From NCBI RefSeq assembly GCF_030544485.1, contig NZ_CP130610.1, positions 3,596,001 through 3,660,000 on the forward strand: a DNA stretch of 64,000 nt. Reading direction: 5' to 3'. Each line of letters begins with the position of its first letter. Position 1 is the first letter of the stretch. A program made the position numbers and the translations under genes. Positions 8,434 through 16,430 of the stretch are shown one piece after another. A model generated the notes under the pieces. It was not told the DNA's origin. It saw only the letters and a program-made list of their open reading frames with translations, and ran no database searches. The DNA is from Halomonas sp. HAL1 (lineage in GTDB: Bacteria > Pseudomonadota > Gammaproteobacteria > Pseudomonadales > Halomonadaceae).

Positions 8434-9639
8434 ATGAATGCTCCCGAAGCCCGCCAGCTTCCGCTCCAAGGCTTGAAAGTGCTTGAGCTTGGTCAACTGA
8501 TTGCGGGGCCTTTCGCCACCAAACTGCTGGGGGAATTCGGTGCCGATGTGATCAAAATCGAACCGCCAGGCACCGGCGACCCACTTCGCAAATGGCGAAT
8601 GATAGAGGATGGCACCTCGCTTTGGTGGCACGTCCAGACCCGTAACAAGCGCTCGGTGGCGCTGGACTTGCGCAGTGAAGAGGGCCAAAAGCTGGTGCGC
8701 CAACTCGCCGCCGAGGCGGACGTGGTAGTGGAGAACTTCCGCCCCGGCACGCTAGACAACTGGGGGCTGGGCTGGGAAGCACTCTCCAAACTCAACCCTC
8801 GGCTGATCATGGTGCATATTTCCGGCTATGGGCAAACCGGGCCTTACCGCGATAAGCCCGGTTTTGGCGTGATTGGTGAAGCCATGGGCGGGCTGCGCTA
8901 CCTCACCGGCCAACCGGGCGAGCCTTCGGTGCGCGTTGGCGTGAGTATTGGTGATTCACTTTCCGCGCTCTATGCCGTGATTGGTACCTTGCTGGCACTC
9001 CAAGAGCGCAACCGCAGTGGCCTGGGCCAAGAGATCGACGTCGCGCTGTATGAGTCGGTGTTTGCGATGATGGAGAGCCTGCTGCCTGAGTTCGATGCCA
9101 GCGGCCAGGTTCGCGAACCGAGCGGCAGCGCCCTCCCCGGCATAACCCCTTCAAATGCCTACCGCTGCCAAGGCGGCGATTACGTGCTGATTGCCGGCAA
9201 TGGCGACAGTATCTTCAAGCGCCTGATGGGCGTGATTGGCCGTGAAGACTTAGCCAACGACCCGGCCCTGGCCCATAACGATGGGCGTAGCCAGCAAGCC
9301 GAAATGATTGATGCCGCGATTCAAATGTGGACGGAAGAGCGCCCACGGGATGCCATTTTACAGGCACTGGATGACGCCCGCGTGCCCGCAGGCTACCCCT
9401 ACACTGCCGAAGATATCGCCTTTGACCCTCACTACTTGGCGCGGGAGATGATTCAAACCTTTACACGGCCTAATGGCGAACCGCTAAAAGTACCCGGCGT
9501 ATTGCCAAAGCTTAGCGCTACGCCAGGGCGAATCGGCGACGGCGGCCCCACCCTTGGCCAGCATACCGACGACGTGTTGGATGAGCTGGGTATTGATCAC
9601 GAAACCCGCGCCAAGCTGCGCCAAGTGGGCATTATTTAG
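8434..9639 (+). CDS. CaiB/BaiF class III CoA-transferase
   Basis: 401 aa, the usual length of family III CoA-transferases, cytoplasmic enzymes that move CoA between carboxylic acids through an aspartyl-CoA anhydride. Family features: LKVLELGQLIAGPFATKLLGEFGADVIKIE at the N-terminus, TRNKRSVALDLRSEEG, and VENFRPGTLDNWGLG. The catalytic Asp is expected near residue 170 in the VRVGVSIGDSLSALYAV segment. The next gene is an HMG-CoA-lyase-like enzyme 12 bases downstream, so the pair could activate and then cleave a 3-hydroxy-3-methyl-type dicarboxylic acid. Human SUGCT, a class III enzyme acting on HMG and glutarate, is a precedent. Ribosome site AGAGGAAAG. Substrate is inference. Confidence 0.9.
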   Translation: MNAPEARQLPLQGLKVLELGQLIAGPFATKLLGEFGADVIKIEPPGTGDPLRKWRMIEDGTSLWWHVQTRNKRSVALDLRSEEGQKLVRQLAAEADVVVENFRPGTLDNWGLGWEALSKLNPRLIMVHISGYGQTGPYRDKPGFGVIGEAMGGLRYLTGQPGEPSVRVGVSIGDSLSALYAVIGTLLALQERNRSGLGQEIDVALYESVFAMMESLLPEFDASGQVREPSGSALPGITPSNAYRCQGGDYVLIAGNGDSIFKRLMGVIGREDLANDPALAHNDGRSQQAEMIDAAIQMWTEERPRDAILQALDDARVPAGYPYTAEDIAFDPHYLAREMIQTFTRPNGEPLKVPGVLPKLSATPGRIGDGGPTLGQHTDDVLDELGIDHETRAKLRQVGII

Positions 9640-9651
9640 GGAGTGTTTTTT

Positions 9652-10596
9652 ATGAAGTTGGTAACACCTTGCCCCACCAAAATCGAGATTAACGAAGTTG
9701 CCCCCCGGGACGGCCTGCAGATTGAAGCGCGGTTTGTGCCGACGGAAGAGAAAATCCGCTGGATCGATGCGCTCTCTACCACTGGCCTACGGCGTATTGA
9801 AGCAACGTCGTTCACATCGCCTAAAGCGATCCCCAACCTGCGCGATGCCGCTGAAGTGGTGACCGGCATTCAGCGCCGGGAAGGGGTCGATATCACCGTA
9901 CTGGTGCCCAACGTCAAGGGCACCGAGCGGGCGCTCGCCTGCCAGGTGGATGAGATCAATCTGGTGATGTCGGCCAGCAATAGCCACGGGCTGGCCAATC
10001 TGCGCATGACGCCGGAACAGTCGCTAGAGCAGTTCGCGGCGATTGTAGAAGTCAGTAAAGAGAGCGGGGTATTTATCAATGCCTCTCTATCCACGACCTT
10101 TGGCTGCCCCTTTGAAGGCGAGGTGCCCGAGGCGCGGGTACTGGAACTTGTTGAAAAGCTGATTGGCCTTGGCATTCAGGGCGTCACACTCTGCGATACC
10201 ACCGGCATGGCCAACCCTGCCCAGGTCAAACGCCTGTGCGAAACCGTGCTTGAACGCTGGCCGGAAACGCCGTTCACGCTGCACTTCCACAACACGCGCG
10301 GAATGGGCTTAGCCAATGCATTGGCGGCTTGGCAGGCGGGTATCAGCCGCTTCGATTCCTCCTTAGGCGGGCTGGGCGGCTGCCCCTTTGCTCCGGGTGC
10401 AACGGGCAATGTATGCACCGAGGATCTGGTGCATATGTTTGAGTCCATGGGCGTTGATACTGGCGTCGATCTGGATGCACTGCTGGAGATCGCCGCCACC
10501 CTCCCCGACCTTATCGGCCACGATGTGCCGGGGCAGGTGGTAAAAGCCGGGAAATCGACCCGGCGTTATGCGATGCCGCCTAATGCTCAAACCTGA
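9652..10596 (+). CDS. Hydroxymethylglutaryl-CoA lyase family enzyme
   Basis: 314 aa TIM barrel of the HMG-CoA lyase family, which splits HMG-CoA to acetyl-CoA and acetoacetate. Metal and catalytic residues are visible: EVAPRDGLQ (Arg-Asp near residue 19), TLHFHNTRG with the two metal histidines, and the signature loop GLGGCPFAPGATGN with the catalytic Cys. The ATG at 9652 is chosen because AGGGAG lies eight bases upstream; a GTG at 9643 would overlap that site. It is paired with the CoA-transferase and ends four bases before the convergent aldehyde dehydrogenase gene. Bacterial homologues can also act on citramalyl-CoA-like esters, so the name is at family level. Confidence 0.88.
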   Translation: MKLVTPCPTKIEINEVAPRDGLQIEARFVPTEEKIRWIDALSTTGLRRIEATSFTSPKAIPNLRDAAEVVTGIQRREGVDITVLVPNVKGTERALACQVDEINLVMSASNSHGLANLRMTPEQSLEQFAAIVEVSKESGVFINASLSTTFGCPFEGEVPEARVLELVEKLIGLGIQGVTLCDTTGMANPAQVKRLCETVLERWPETPFTLHFHNTRGMGLANALAAWQAGISRFDSSLGGLGGCPFAPGATGNVCTEDLVHMFESMGVDTGVDLDALLEIAATLPDLIGHDVPGQVVKAGKSTRRYAMPPNAQT

Positions 10597-10599
10597 GAG

Positions 10600-12075
10600 T
10601 TAGGCAGGCCCAATCACATGCTTCACTTCAAGGTAAGCACTTAGCCCCCAGGGGCCAAGTTCACGCCCAATGCCGCTACGCTTGAAGCCACCCCAGGCGG
10701 TTTCGGGTAGCACCAACTGCTCGCTGTTGTACCAGATGCTGCCAGCCTTGAGCTGGCGGCCGATGCGTTTTGCCCGCTCAGGGTCACCGCTGATCACCGT
10801 TGCCGCCAAGCCAAAGCTGCTGTCGTTGGCAAGCTGAATGGCTTCGGCTTCACTTGCCACGCTGCGTGCGCAGAGCACCGGGCCAAAAACCTCTTCTTTC
10901 CATAGGCGGCTCTCGAGCGGCACGTCGCGATAAAGCGTGGGTGCCAGGAAGTAGCCCTGGGCAGGCAGCGTGCGGTGTTGACCGTCGCGCACCACCGTAA
11001 GACCTTCCTGCGCAGCAATATCCAGATAGCGCTGCACCGCGTCGCGCTGTTTGGCGCTAGTCAGCGGGCCTAAGTCGGTGCCTTCGGCAAGCGGGTCGCC
11101 CAGCGTAATCGCATCCATACGCTCTGAAAGCGCAGCGTAGAGTGCTTCTGCTACGTCTTCGTGCACCAATAAACGAGAGGTCGCAGAGCAGATCTGCCCG
11201 GCGTTGAAGTAGATGCCGGCCATTACCCAGTCAGCGGCTTGGGCAGGATCAGCGTCTTCCATCACCAGAATCGGAGACTTTCCACCCAGTTCCAGCGATA
11301 CGCCAGCGGTGCGAGCGCTGGCCGCTTGCATCACCGTTTCGCCTACCCGGTTACTGCCCGTAAAAGAGATTTTATCTATGCCAGGGTGATTTGTGAGCGG
11401 TGCACCGATGCCTTCGCCGTCGCCATTGAGCAGGTTCAGCACACCCGCGGGTAGCTCAACCTCTAACGCAATTTCTGCAAGCACTTGCTCGGGTAGCGGC
11501 GTCACTTCCGAAGGTTTTAGCACCACCGTACAGCCAGCGGCCAAAGCGGGCGCCAGCTTCCAGGCGCTGGTGACCAGCGGGAAATTCCACGGCGTTATTA
11601 ATCCCACAACGCCAGCGGGGTCGTGGTAAGTGCGCGCCTCAACGCCCTCCATTTCCACATTAACCAACTCCCCCTGACGGGCATCCAGCGCCTTGGCCTG
11701 CTTGGCATAGTAGCGGTAGCAGGCAATCGCATCGTCCAGATCAATACCCGCTTCCGCCAGTGGCTTACCGTTATTGGTCGCCGAAAGCGTCATCAGCGCC
11801 TCCCGACGGGCTTCCAGTGCATCGGCAAATCCATCAAGGTAGTTTGCACGTGCGGTACCGCCCAACGCCTGCCAAGCAGGCTGCGCCTGCTGGGCCGCCG
11901 TTACGGCGGCGTTTACATCCGCGGCATCCCCCGCAGTAACCTGAGCAATGCGCTCTTCGCGGTAAGGATTCATCACATCGAGCAGTCGAGTGCCCGCTGA
12001 AGCGACCCACTGGTTATTGATAAATTGCTTGTTGATAAAGCGATTGTTAATACACTGCTCGCTGAGTGACTGCAT
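10600..12075 (-). CDS. NAD(P)-dependent aldehyde dehydrogenase (likely 4-guanidinobutyraldehyde dehydrogenase)
   Basis: 491 aa, standard ALDH superfamily length. The cofactor loop GLITPWNFPL, the FTGSNRVGE NAD-site motif, the general base Glu in VSLELGGKSP, and the catalytic Cys in FNAGQICSATSRL are all present. It is BetB/KauB-like and follows the guanidino-oxoacid decarboxylase gene by nine bases, so the aldehyde made by that enzyme is the expected substrate, giving 4-guanidinobutyrate in the arginine transaminase pathway. The start has AGGA seven bases upstream; the first 20 residues are unusually Asn/Ile rich (INNRFINKQFINNQW), so a start further in is possible. Confidence 0.87.
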   Translation of the reverse strand: MQSLSEQCINNRFINKQFINNQWVASAGTRLLDVMNPYREERIAQVTAGDAADVNAAVTAAQQAQPAWQALGGTARANYLDGFADALEARREALMTLSATNNGKPLAEAGIDLDDAIACYRYYAKQAKALDARQGELVNVEMEGVEARTYHDPAGVVGLITPWNFPLVTSAWKLAPALAAGCTVVLKPSEVTPLPEQVLAEIALEVELPAGVLNLLNGDGEGIGAPLTNHPGIDKISFTGSNRVGETVMQAASARTAGVSLELGGKSPILVMEDADPAQAADWVMAGIYFNAGQICSATSRLLVHEDVAEALYAALSERMDAITLGDPLAEGTDLGPLTSAKQRDAVQRYLDIAAQEGLTVVRDGQHRTLPAQGYFLAPTLYRDVPLESRLWKEEVFGPVLCARSVASEAEAIQLANDSSFGLAATVISGDPERAKRIGRQLKAGSIWYNSEQLVLPETAWGGFKRSGIGRELGPWGLSAYLEVKHVIGPA

Positions 12076-12084
12076 GGAAATATC

Positions 12085-13728
12085 CTAGTCAGAAAATGTG
12101 CACGCACGCTGCCAAGCAGCGGCGTCAATTTCGATCAGTAAAGGCCCACTCGCTTCGCGATTGGCGAGCGCCTCGGCAAACTCGGCGGGGCTTTCTACCA
12201 GTATGCCGGGGCAACCAAAGCCTTCAGCCAGGGTGAGAAAGTTGGGTGCCTGAATATCCACGCCCAAGCGGGCCACGCCATTAGCATCCATATAGCGACG
12301 AATCTCTTCGTAGCCAGCGTTGTGCCAAAGCACAATCACTACGGGCAGGCGCTCTTCTACCGCCGTTGCCATTTCCGAGAGGGTAAACATCACCCCACCA
12401 TCACCAACGAGAGCCACCACGGGCAGATCAGGCCGTGCCAGTTGGGCACCCAACGCCGCCGGTAGCCCATAGCCCAAGGTGCCGTAACCCGTTGAGGCAT
12501 TGAAATAGCGCCGGGGTGCTGGCTGACTGACCAAGTGGTTACCGGCATAGACCGGCGCGGTGGAGTCGCCCACCAGAATCGCCTCGGGGAGATAATCAGC
12601 CAGGTTTTTATAAAGCGGCACAAAGTCGGCAAAAGCAGGATCGTTTACCAAATTAAGCGCGCCCAACGCTGCGGCGGTTCGCTCAGTGCCTTGACGCTTC
12701 AGTGGTTCGGGGAAGTGACCAAGCAGAAGCTCCAAACTTCGCCCTGCATCGCCCACTAGGCCAAGCGTGGTGCACTGATTGCGAACTAGCTGCTCAGGGT
12801 CGAGGTCGATACGAATCAGCGTGCCGTTGAGGTGAAAGCCGCCATCAAAAACGACGTCATAATCGGTCTCACCCAACTCGGTACCTATCGCCAGAATCAC
12901 ATCGGCGTTGGCGGCTAGTTCACGAACCGCGGGCAGTGCGGCATTGGCGCCCAAATCCAGCGGGTGGTCGCGGCCTAGCAGCCCTTTGGCATTAATCGTC
13001 GTTACCGTCGGGGCATCGAGCTTTTCTACCAATGCTCGCGCTGCTTCCGGCGCTGAAGCGCAGCCTCCGCCCAATAGCACCAGGGGCTGTTTCGCCGCTT
13101 GAAGCAAGCGTGCAGCCTCGACCAAGCCTTCTGGATCAGGCACCGCGCGATAAAGCGTAGGCGCTTGCCAACTGGCCGGCACATCCACCGGGGCATTAAA
13201 CAGATCGATAGGGATTTCAATATGCACCGGGCCTGGGCGCGCGCCGTTGAAAACGGCGAAGGCGCGGGCCAACACCTCGGGCAGTGTATTGGCATCCAAC
13301 AGGGTGTGGCTAAACCGCGCCACGCCGCTGATCATCTGCTGTTGGCTGGGCAGCTCGTGCAGCCGCCCTTGGCCTAAGCCCAAGGTATCGCGGCGGTTGA
13401 CGCTGGAGATCACCAGCATGGGGATGGAGTCCGCCAGGGCCTGGCCCATGGCGGTGGCAATGTTAGTCATGCCCGGCCCGGTGATAATCAGGCATACCCC
13501 CGGTTGGCCGCTGGCGCGGGCATAGCCGTCGGCCATAAACCCCGCGCCCTGCTCATGGCGCGGGGTTATATGCTGCACATCGCTGCCTTCCAGACCACGA
13601 TAAAGCTCTATCGTATGCACGCCGGGGATGCCGAACAGGGCGCTCACCCCGTAAGTCTCCCGCAGCAGCCGAATGAGTAGCTCTGCACAGGTCATGGCGG
13701 GTTGTTTACGTGCTTCTTCAACGCTCAT
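12085..13728 (-). CDS. aruI: Thiamine-diphosphate enzyme, 5-guanidino-2-oxopentanoate decarboxylase-like
   Basis: 547 aa of the acetolactate-synthase-like ThDP family. The catalytic Glu lies in HEQGAGFMADGYAR, and the ThDP/Mg2+ motif begins GDGGVMFT and ends about 27 residues later in LWHNAGY. No FAD-binding hallmarks of true acetolactate synthase are obvious. It most resembles AruI, which decarboxylates the 2-oxo acid of arginine to 4-guanidinobutyraldehyde. The setting supports this: the aldehyde dehydrogenase follows and guanidinobutyrase is in the same operon. No AruH-type transaminase is in the window, so the oxoacid must be made elsewhere. The gene starts 10 bases after the carrier gene. 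Confidence 0.75.
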   Translation of the reverse strand: MSVEEARKQPAMTCAELLIRLLRETYGVSALFGIPGVHTIELYRGLEGSDVQHITPRHEQGAGFMADGYARASGQPGVCLIITGPGMTNIATAMGQALADSIPMLVISSVNRRDTLGLGQGRLHELPSQQQMISGVARFSHTLLDANTLPEVLARAFAVFNGARPGPVHIEIPIDLFNAPVDVPASWQAPTLYRAVPDPEGLVEAARLLQAAKQPLVLLGGGCASAPEAARALVEKLDAPTVTTINAKGLLGRDHPLDLGANAALPAVRELAANADVILAIGTELGETDYDVVFDGGFHLNGTLIRIDLDPEQLVRNQCTTLGLVGDAGRSLELLLGHFPEPLKRQGTERTAAALGALNLVNDPAFADFVPLYKNLADYLPEAILVGDSTAPVYAGNHLVSQPAPRRYFNASTGYGTLGYGLPAALGAQLARPDLPVVALVGDGGVMFTLSEMATAVEERLPVVIVLWHNAGYEEIRRYMDANGVARLGVDIQAPNFLTLAEGFGCPGILVESPAEFAEALANREASGPLLIEIDAAAWQRACTFSD

Positions 13729-13738
13729 TACAGTCCCC

Positions 13739-15121
13739 TTAGAAGAAAAATGTATGGGCCATAAAGGCGATGATGGGCAGCGTAATCGCGGTACGCAGCA
13801 GAAAGATGGCCACCAGTTCCCAGAGTTTGATGGGGATTTTCGACTTGAGCAGCAGCGCGCCTATTTCAGACATGTAAATCAGCTGGGTCAGGGAGAGACA
13901 GGCAATCACAAAGCGAGTGAGCTCGCTTTCAATATTGGTCGCTAATACCGCCGGTAGGAACATATCGGCAAAACCAACCAGCGTGGCGGGTGCTGCCGCT
14001 TCTGCCTCTGGAATACGCAACAGTTCCAGCACCGGTACCATCGGGTAAGAGAGCCATGTAAACAGCGGGGTAAACTCCGCCAGAATGAGCGCCACCGTGC
14101 CAATGGCAAACACCAAGGGTAGTAAACCTAGGAAAATATCCATCACGTTGAGCAGCGCCAAACGTGCTAGTTCGCGAGGACCGGGAGCACCAGCGGCGCG
14201 ATTGGTGGCTTGAATCAAGCTATAGCGGAACAGGCCGACTTTTTCGGTACGTTCTTCGTTTAACTGACAGCCGACCGGCTCATAGTAATCATTGGACTTG
14301 CGCGATAGCGGTGGGATTCGCGGCACAATGACCGCAGCGATTAACCCTGCCACCACGACCGTCGTGTAAAACTGCACAAATAGGTGGTTAATATCGACGA
14401 AGCTCGTCACTAACAGCGCAAAGGCGATGGATACCACAGAGAAGTTGGTAGCAATGACAGAGGCTTCGCGGCCATTGTAATAGCCCTGCTCATACTGCTG
14501 CGTGGTAATGAGCACACCCACGGTACCCGACCCCATCCATGAGGCAGTGGCATCAATGGCGCTGCGTCCCGGCAGGTTAAAAATTATCCGGAACGGCTTG
14601 CGTACCATGCTGCCGATAAACTCCATAAAGCCAAACTCGACCAGAAACGGTAGCAACAGCGCGGCAAAGAAGAAGAAGGTTAAGAGCACCGGCGCAAGAT
14701 CATTGAGCATGACGCCACCGGTAAAGGAGGCAGTGACGAATTCAGGCCCAAACTGGAAATAGGTCATCACCGCAAACAGTGCGCCTATTACGCGCATAGC
14801 CAACCACAGCGGCCCAACATGAAACATCTCATGCAACATGCCTTTTTTGGCCCAGGCTGGATCAGCCAGTTTGGCATAAACAGTGATTATCACTGACAGA
14901 CAAAGCACGACTACCGCGATAGCAGGCAGCGCTGAGCCTAATAGCGTTTGCAAGCCTTCCGCCATGAGGCCCATACCAATATTGATGGTATCGCCAAATT
15001 GAAAAGGGACGAGAAACAGCAAAACCCCAATTAAAGAAGGCACTATAAACTTCAGTAAATGCGCCTGGGGGATCGGCCCCGACGAGGTCGGCTCTTCGGT
15101 CTTAACGTTGCTATTCGACAT
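13739..15121 (-). CDS. YjiH-family membrane transporter with nucleoside-recognition (Gate) domain
   Basis: About 460 aa, 10 or more membrane segments, similar to YjiH proteins carrying the Gate (nucleoside-recognition) domain (for example SGTVGVLITTQQYEQGYY and the late GFADMFLPAVLATNIES). The substrate of this family is not established. Here it is embedded between guanidinobutyrase and the guanidino-oxoacid decarboxylase on one strand, so uptake or exchange of arginine or a guanidino compound is a reasonable guess. I take the ATG at 15121, with AGGTGA five bases upstream; a GTG at 15130 would add three residues. Confidence 0.8.
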   Translation of the reverse strand: MSNSNVKTEEPTSSGPIPQAHLLKFIVPSLIGVLLFLVPFQFGDTINIGMGLMAEGLQTLLGSALPAIAVVVLCLSVIITVYAKLADPAWAKKGMLHEMFHVGPLWLAMRVIGALFAVMTYFQFGPEFVTASFTGGVMLNDLAPVLLTFFFFAALLLPFLVEFGFMEFIGSMVRKPFRIIFNLPGRSAIDATASWMGSGTVGVLITTQQYEQGYYNGREASVIATNFSVVSIAFALLVTSFVDINHLFVQFYTTVVVAGLIAAVIVPRIPPLSRKSNDYYEPVGCQLNEERTEKVGLFRYSLIQATNRAAGAPGPRELARLALLNVMDIFLGLLPLVFAIGTVALILAEFTPLFTWLSYPMVPVLELLRIPEAEAAAPATLVGFADMFLPAVLATNIESELTRFVIACLSLTQLIYMSEIGALLLKSKIPIKLWELVAIFLLRTAITLPIIAFMAHTFFF

Positions 15122-15169
15122 AGGGTTCACCTATTGGAAGTGATTATTGGAGGTGGGCTGGCGGCGTCC

Positions 15170-15194
15170 TGGCAGGAAGTAGACCTTCCTGCCA
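15170..15194. other. Perfect hairpin between guanidinobutyrase and carrier genes
   Basis: TGGCAGGAAG (15170-15179), five-base loop, CTTCCTGCCA (15185-15194): a perfect 10 bp stem in the 138 base gap. On the coding (minus) strand no T-run follows, so it is not a plain terminator; it may be an mRNA processing or stability stem. On the plus strand a T5 run follows only after about six bases. Confidence 0.5.
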
Positions 15195-15259
15195 TATGTC
15201 TTTTTATTAGCGCCTTATCAGGTCGGCGCCTTTTAAATCAAAACTGTCTTAAGAGCGGC

Positions 15260-16210
15260 TTAGTCGCCACGCTTCACGCCCGGCAGGACGCAGAGCATTT
15301 CATACAGCAGCGTGGCGCCCATCAGTGCGGTGTTGCCGCTGGGGTCGTAGGGCGGGGATACTTCCACCAGATCACAGCCGACAATATTCAGGCCCAAGGC
15401 GCCACGAACAATTTCCAATCCCTGAGTAGACGTTAGGCCACCCATCTCTACCGTGCCGGTACCGGGGGCAACGGAGGGATCCAAACCATCAATATCGAAA
15501 CTGATGTATACCGGAATATCGCCCATCTGTTCGCGCACTTCCTGCATCAACGGCGCTAGCGAGCGGTACCAGCACTCCTCAGCGGGAACAACGCGGAAAC
15601 CTTGATCGCGGCACCAGTCGAAATCCTCAGCGGCGTAACCAGTACCACGCAGGCCGATTTGCACGACCTTACCGTGGGCCAGCAAGCCCTCTTCCTGAGC
15701 ACGACGAAACGGCGTGCCGTGGGCAATCGGCTCGCCGAACATATGCTCGTTTACATCGGCATGGGCATCGATATGAATCAATCCCACCGGGCCATGCTTT
15801 TTGGCCATGGCGCGTAGAATTGGCAGGGTCAACGTGTGCTCGCCGCCCAGGGTCATCGGAATGCAGTCATGCTTCAGCACGTCGTCGTAGAAAGCGGTGA
15901 TGATGTCGACACTTTTCGGCAGGTGAAAGGTGTTGATGGGTACGTCGCCAATATCGGCTACCTGGAGGCTTTCAAACGGCGCGGCGCGGGTTGCCATATT
16001 GTAGGGGCGCAGCATGCGCGACTCATCGCGGATCTGGCGCGGCCCGAGGCGCGTGCCGGGGCGGTTCGAGGTACCGATATCCATGGGAATGCCGATAAAC
16101 GCCGCATCTAAACCTTCAGCGGTGTCTTGGGTAGGCAGGCGCATCATGGTGGCGGGGCCTGCAAAGCGCGGCATGGTGTTGCCGCCCAGCGGCTGGTTGA
16201 ACTCCGACAT
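15260..16210 (-). CDS. gbuA: Guanidinobutyrase / agmatinase-type ureohydrolase
   Basis: 316 aa arginase-fold enzyme. The binuclear Mn2+ ligands are visible: GGEHT (His), HIDAHADV (Asp-His-Asp) and SFDIDGLDPSVAPGTG (Asp, Asp). It closely resembles GbuA, which hydrolyses 4-guanidinobutyrate to 4-aminobutyrate and urea. The MFGEPIAHGTPFRRA segment matches the substrate loop of agmatinase-like enzymes. Start at 16210 has AAGGAG seven bases upstream; the longer frame to 16252 lacks one. It is first gene of the leftward arginine operon and divergent from a PAS-AAA+ regulator, across a 220 base gap with a large inverted repeat. Agmatinase activity cannot be excluded from sequence, but the pathway context favours guanidinobutyrase. 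Confidence 0.82.
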   Translation of the reverse strand: MSEFNQPLGGNTMPRFAGPATMMRLPTQDTAEGLDAAFIGIPMDIGTSNRPGTRLGPRQIRDESRMLRPYNMATRAAPFESLQVADIGDVPINTFHLPKSVDIITAFYDDVLKHDCIPMTLGGEHTLTLPILRAMAKKHGPVGLIHIDAHADVNEHMFGEPIAHGTPFRRAQEEGLLAHGKVVQIGLRGTGYAAEDFDWCRDQGFRVVPAEECWYRSLAPLMQEVREQMGDIPVYISFDIDGLDPSVAPGTGTVEMGGLTSTQGLEIVRGALGLNIVGCDLVEVSPPYDPSGNTALMGATLLYEMLCVLPGVKRGD

Positions 16211-16380
16211 ACACATCTCCTTGGATTTGTTGTGACGATTTAGCCTATGCAACTTTCCTGACTTTCAGCATTAGCTATCTCCTATAGGCGTTGCACAGAT
16301 CATGCCAAGTCGTAGATCCCTATAAAGCGGTGGGATTACCAGCCAAATGATGCAAAAATGAATCAATTTGACGCTTAATC

Positions 16381-16415
16381 AATTCATTATTGAATCAAAG
16401 ATTCAATAATGAATT
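16381..16415. promoter_or_regulatory. Perfect 16-bp inverted repeat, likely operator
   Basis: AATTCATTATTGAATC (16381-16396), AAA, GATTCAATAATGAATT (16400-16415): perfect arms with a three-base centre. It lies in the gap between gbuA and the PAS-AAA+ regulator gene and ends six bases before that gene's ribosome site. A further TGAATC copy lies about 30 bases upstream (near 16359). It probably binds a dimeric regulator, perhaps the adjacent one acting on both divergent genes. No -24/-12 sigma-54 element was found near it. Confidence 0.6.
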
Positions 16416-16430
16416 ATTTGAAGGGAGTCG

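Noticed and set aside
16211..16430. Sigma-54 (-24/-12) promoter for gbuA
   Set aside because: No GG-N10-GC pair with adequate flanks was found on the minus strand.
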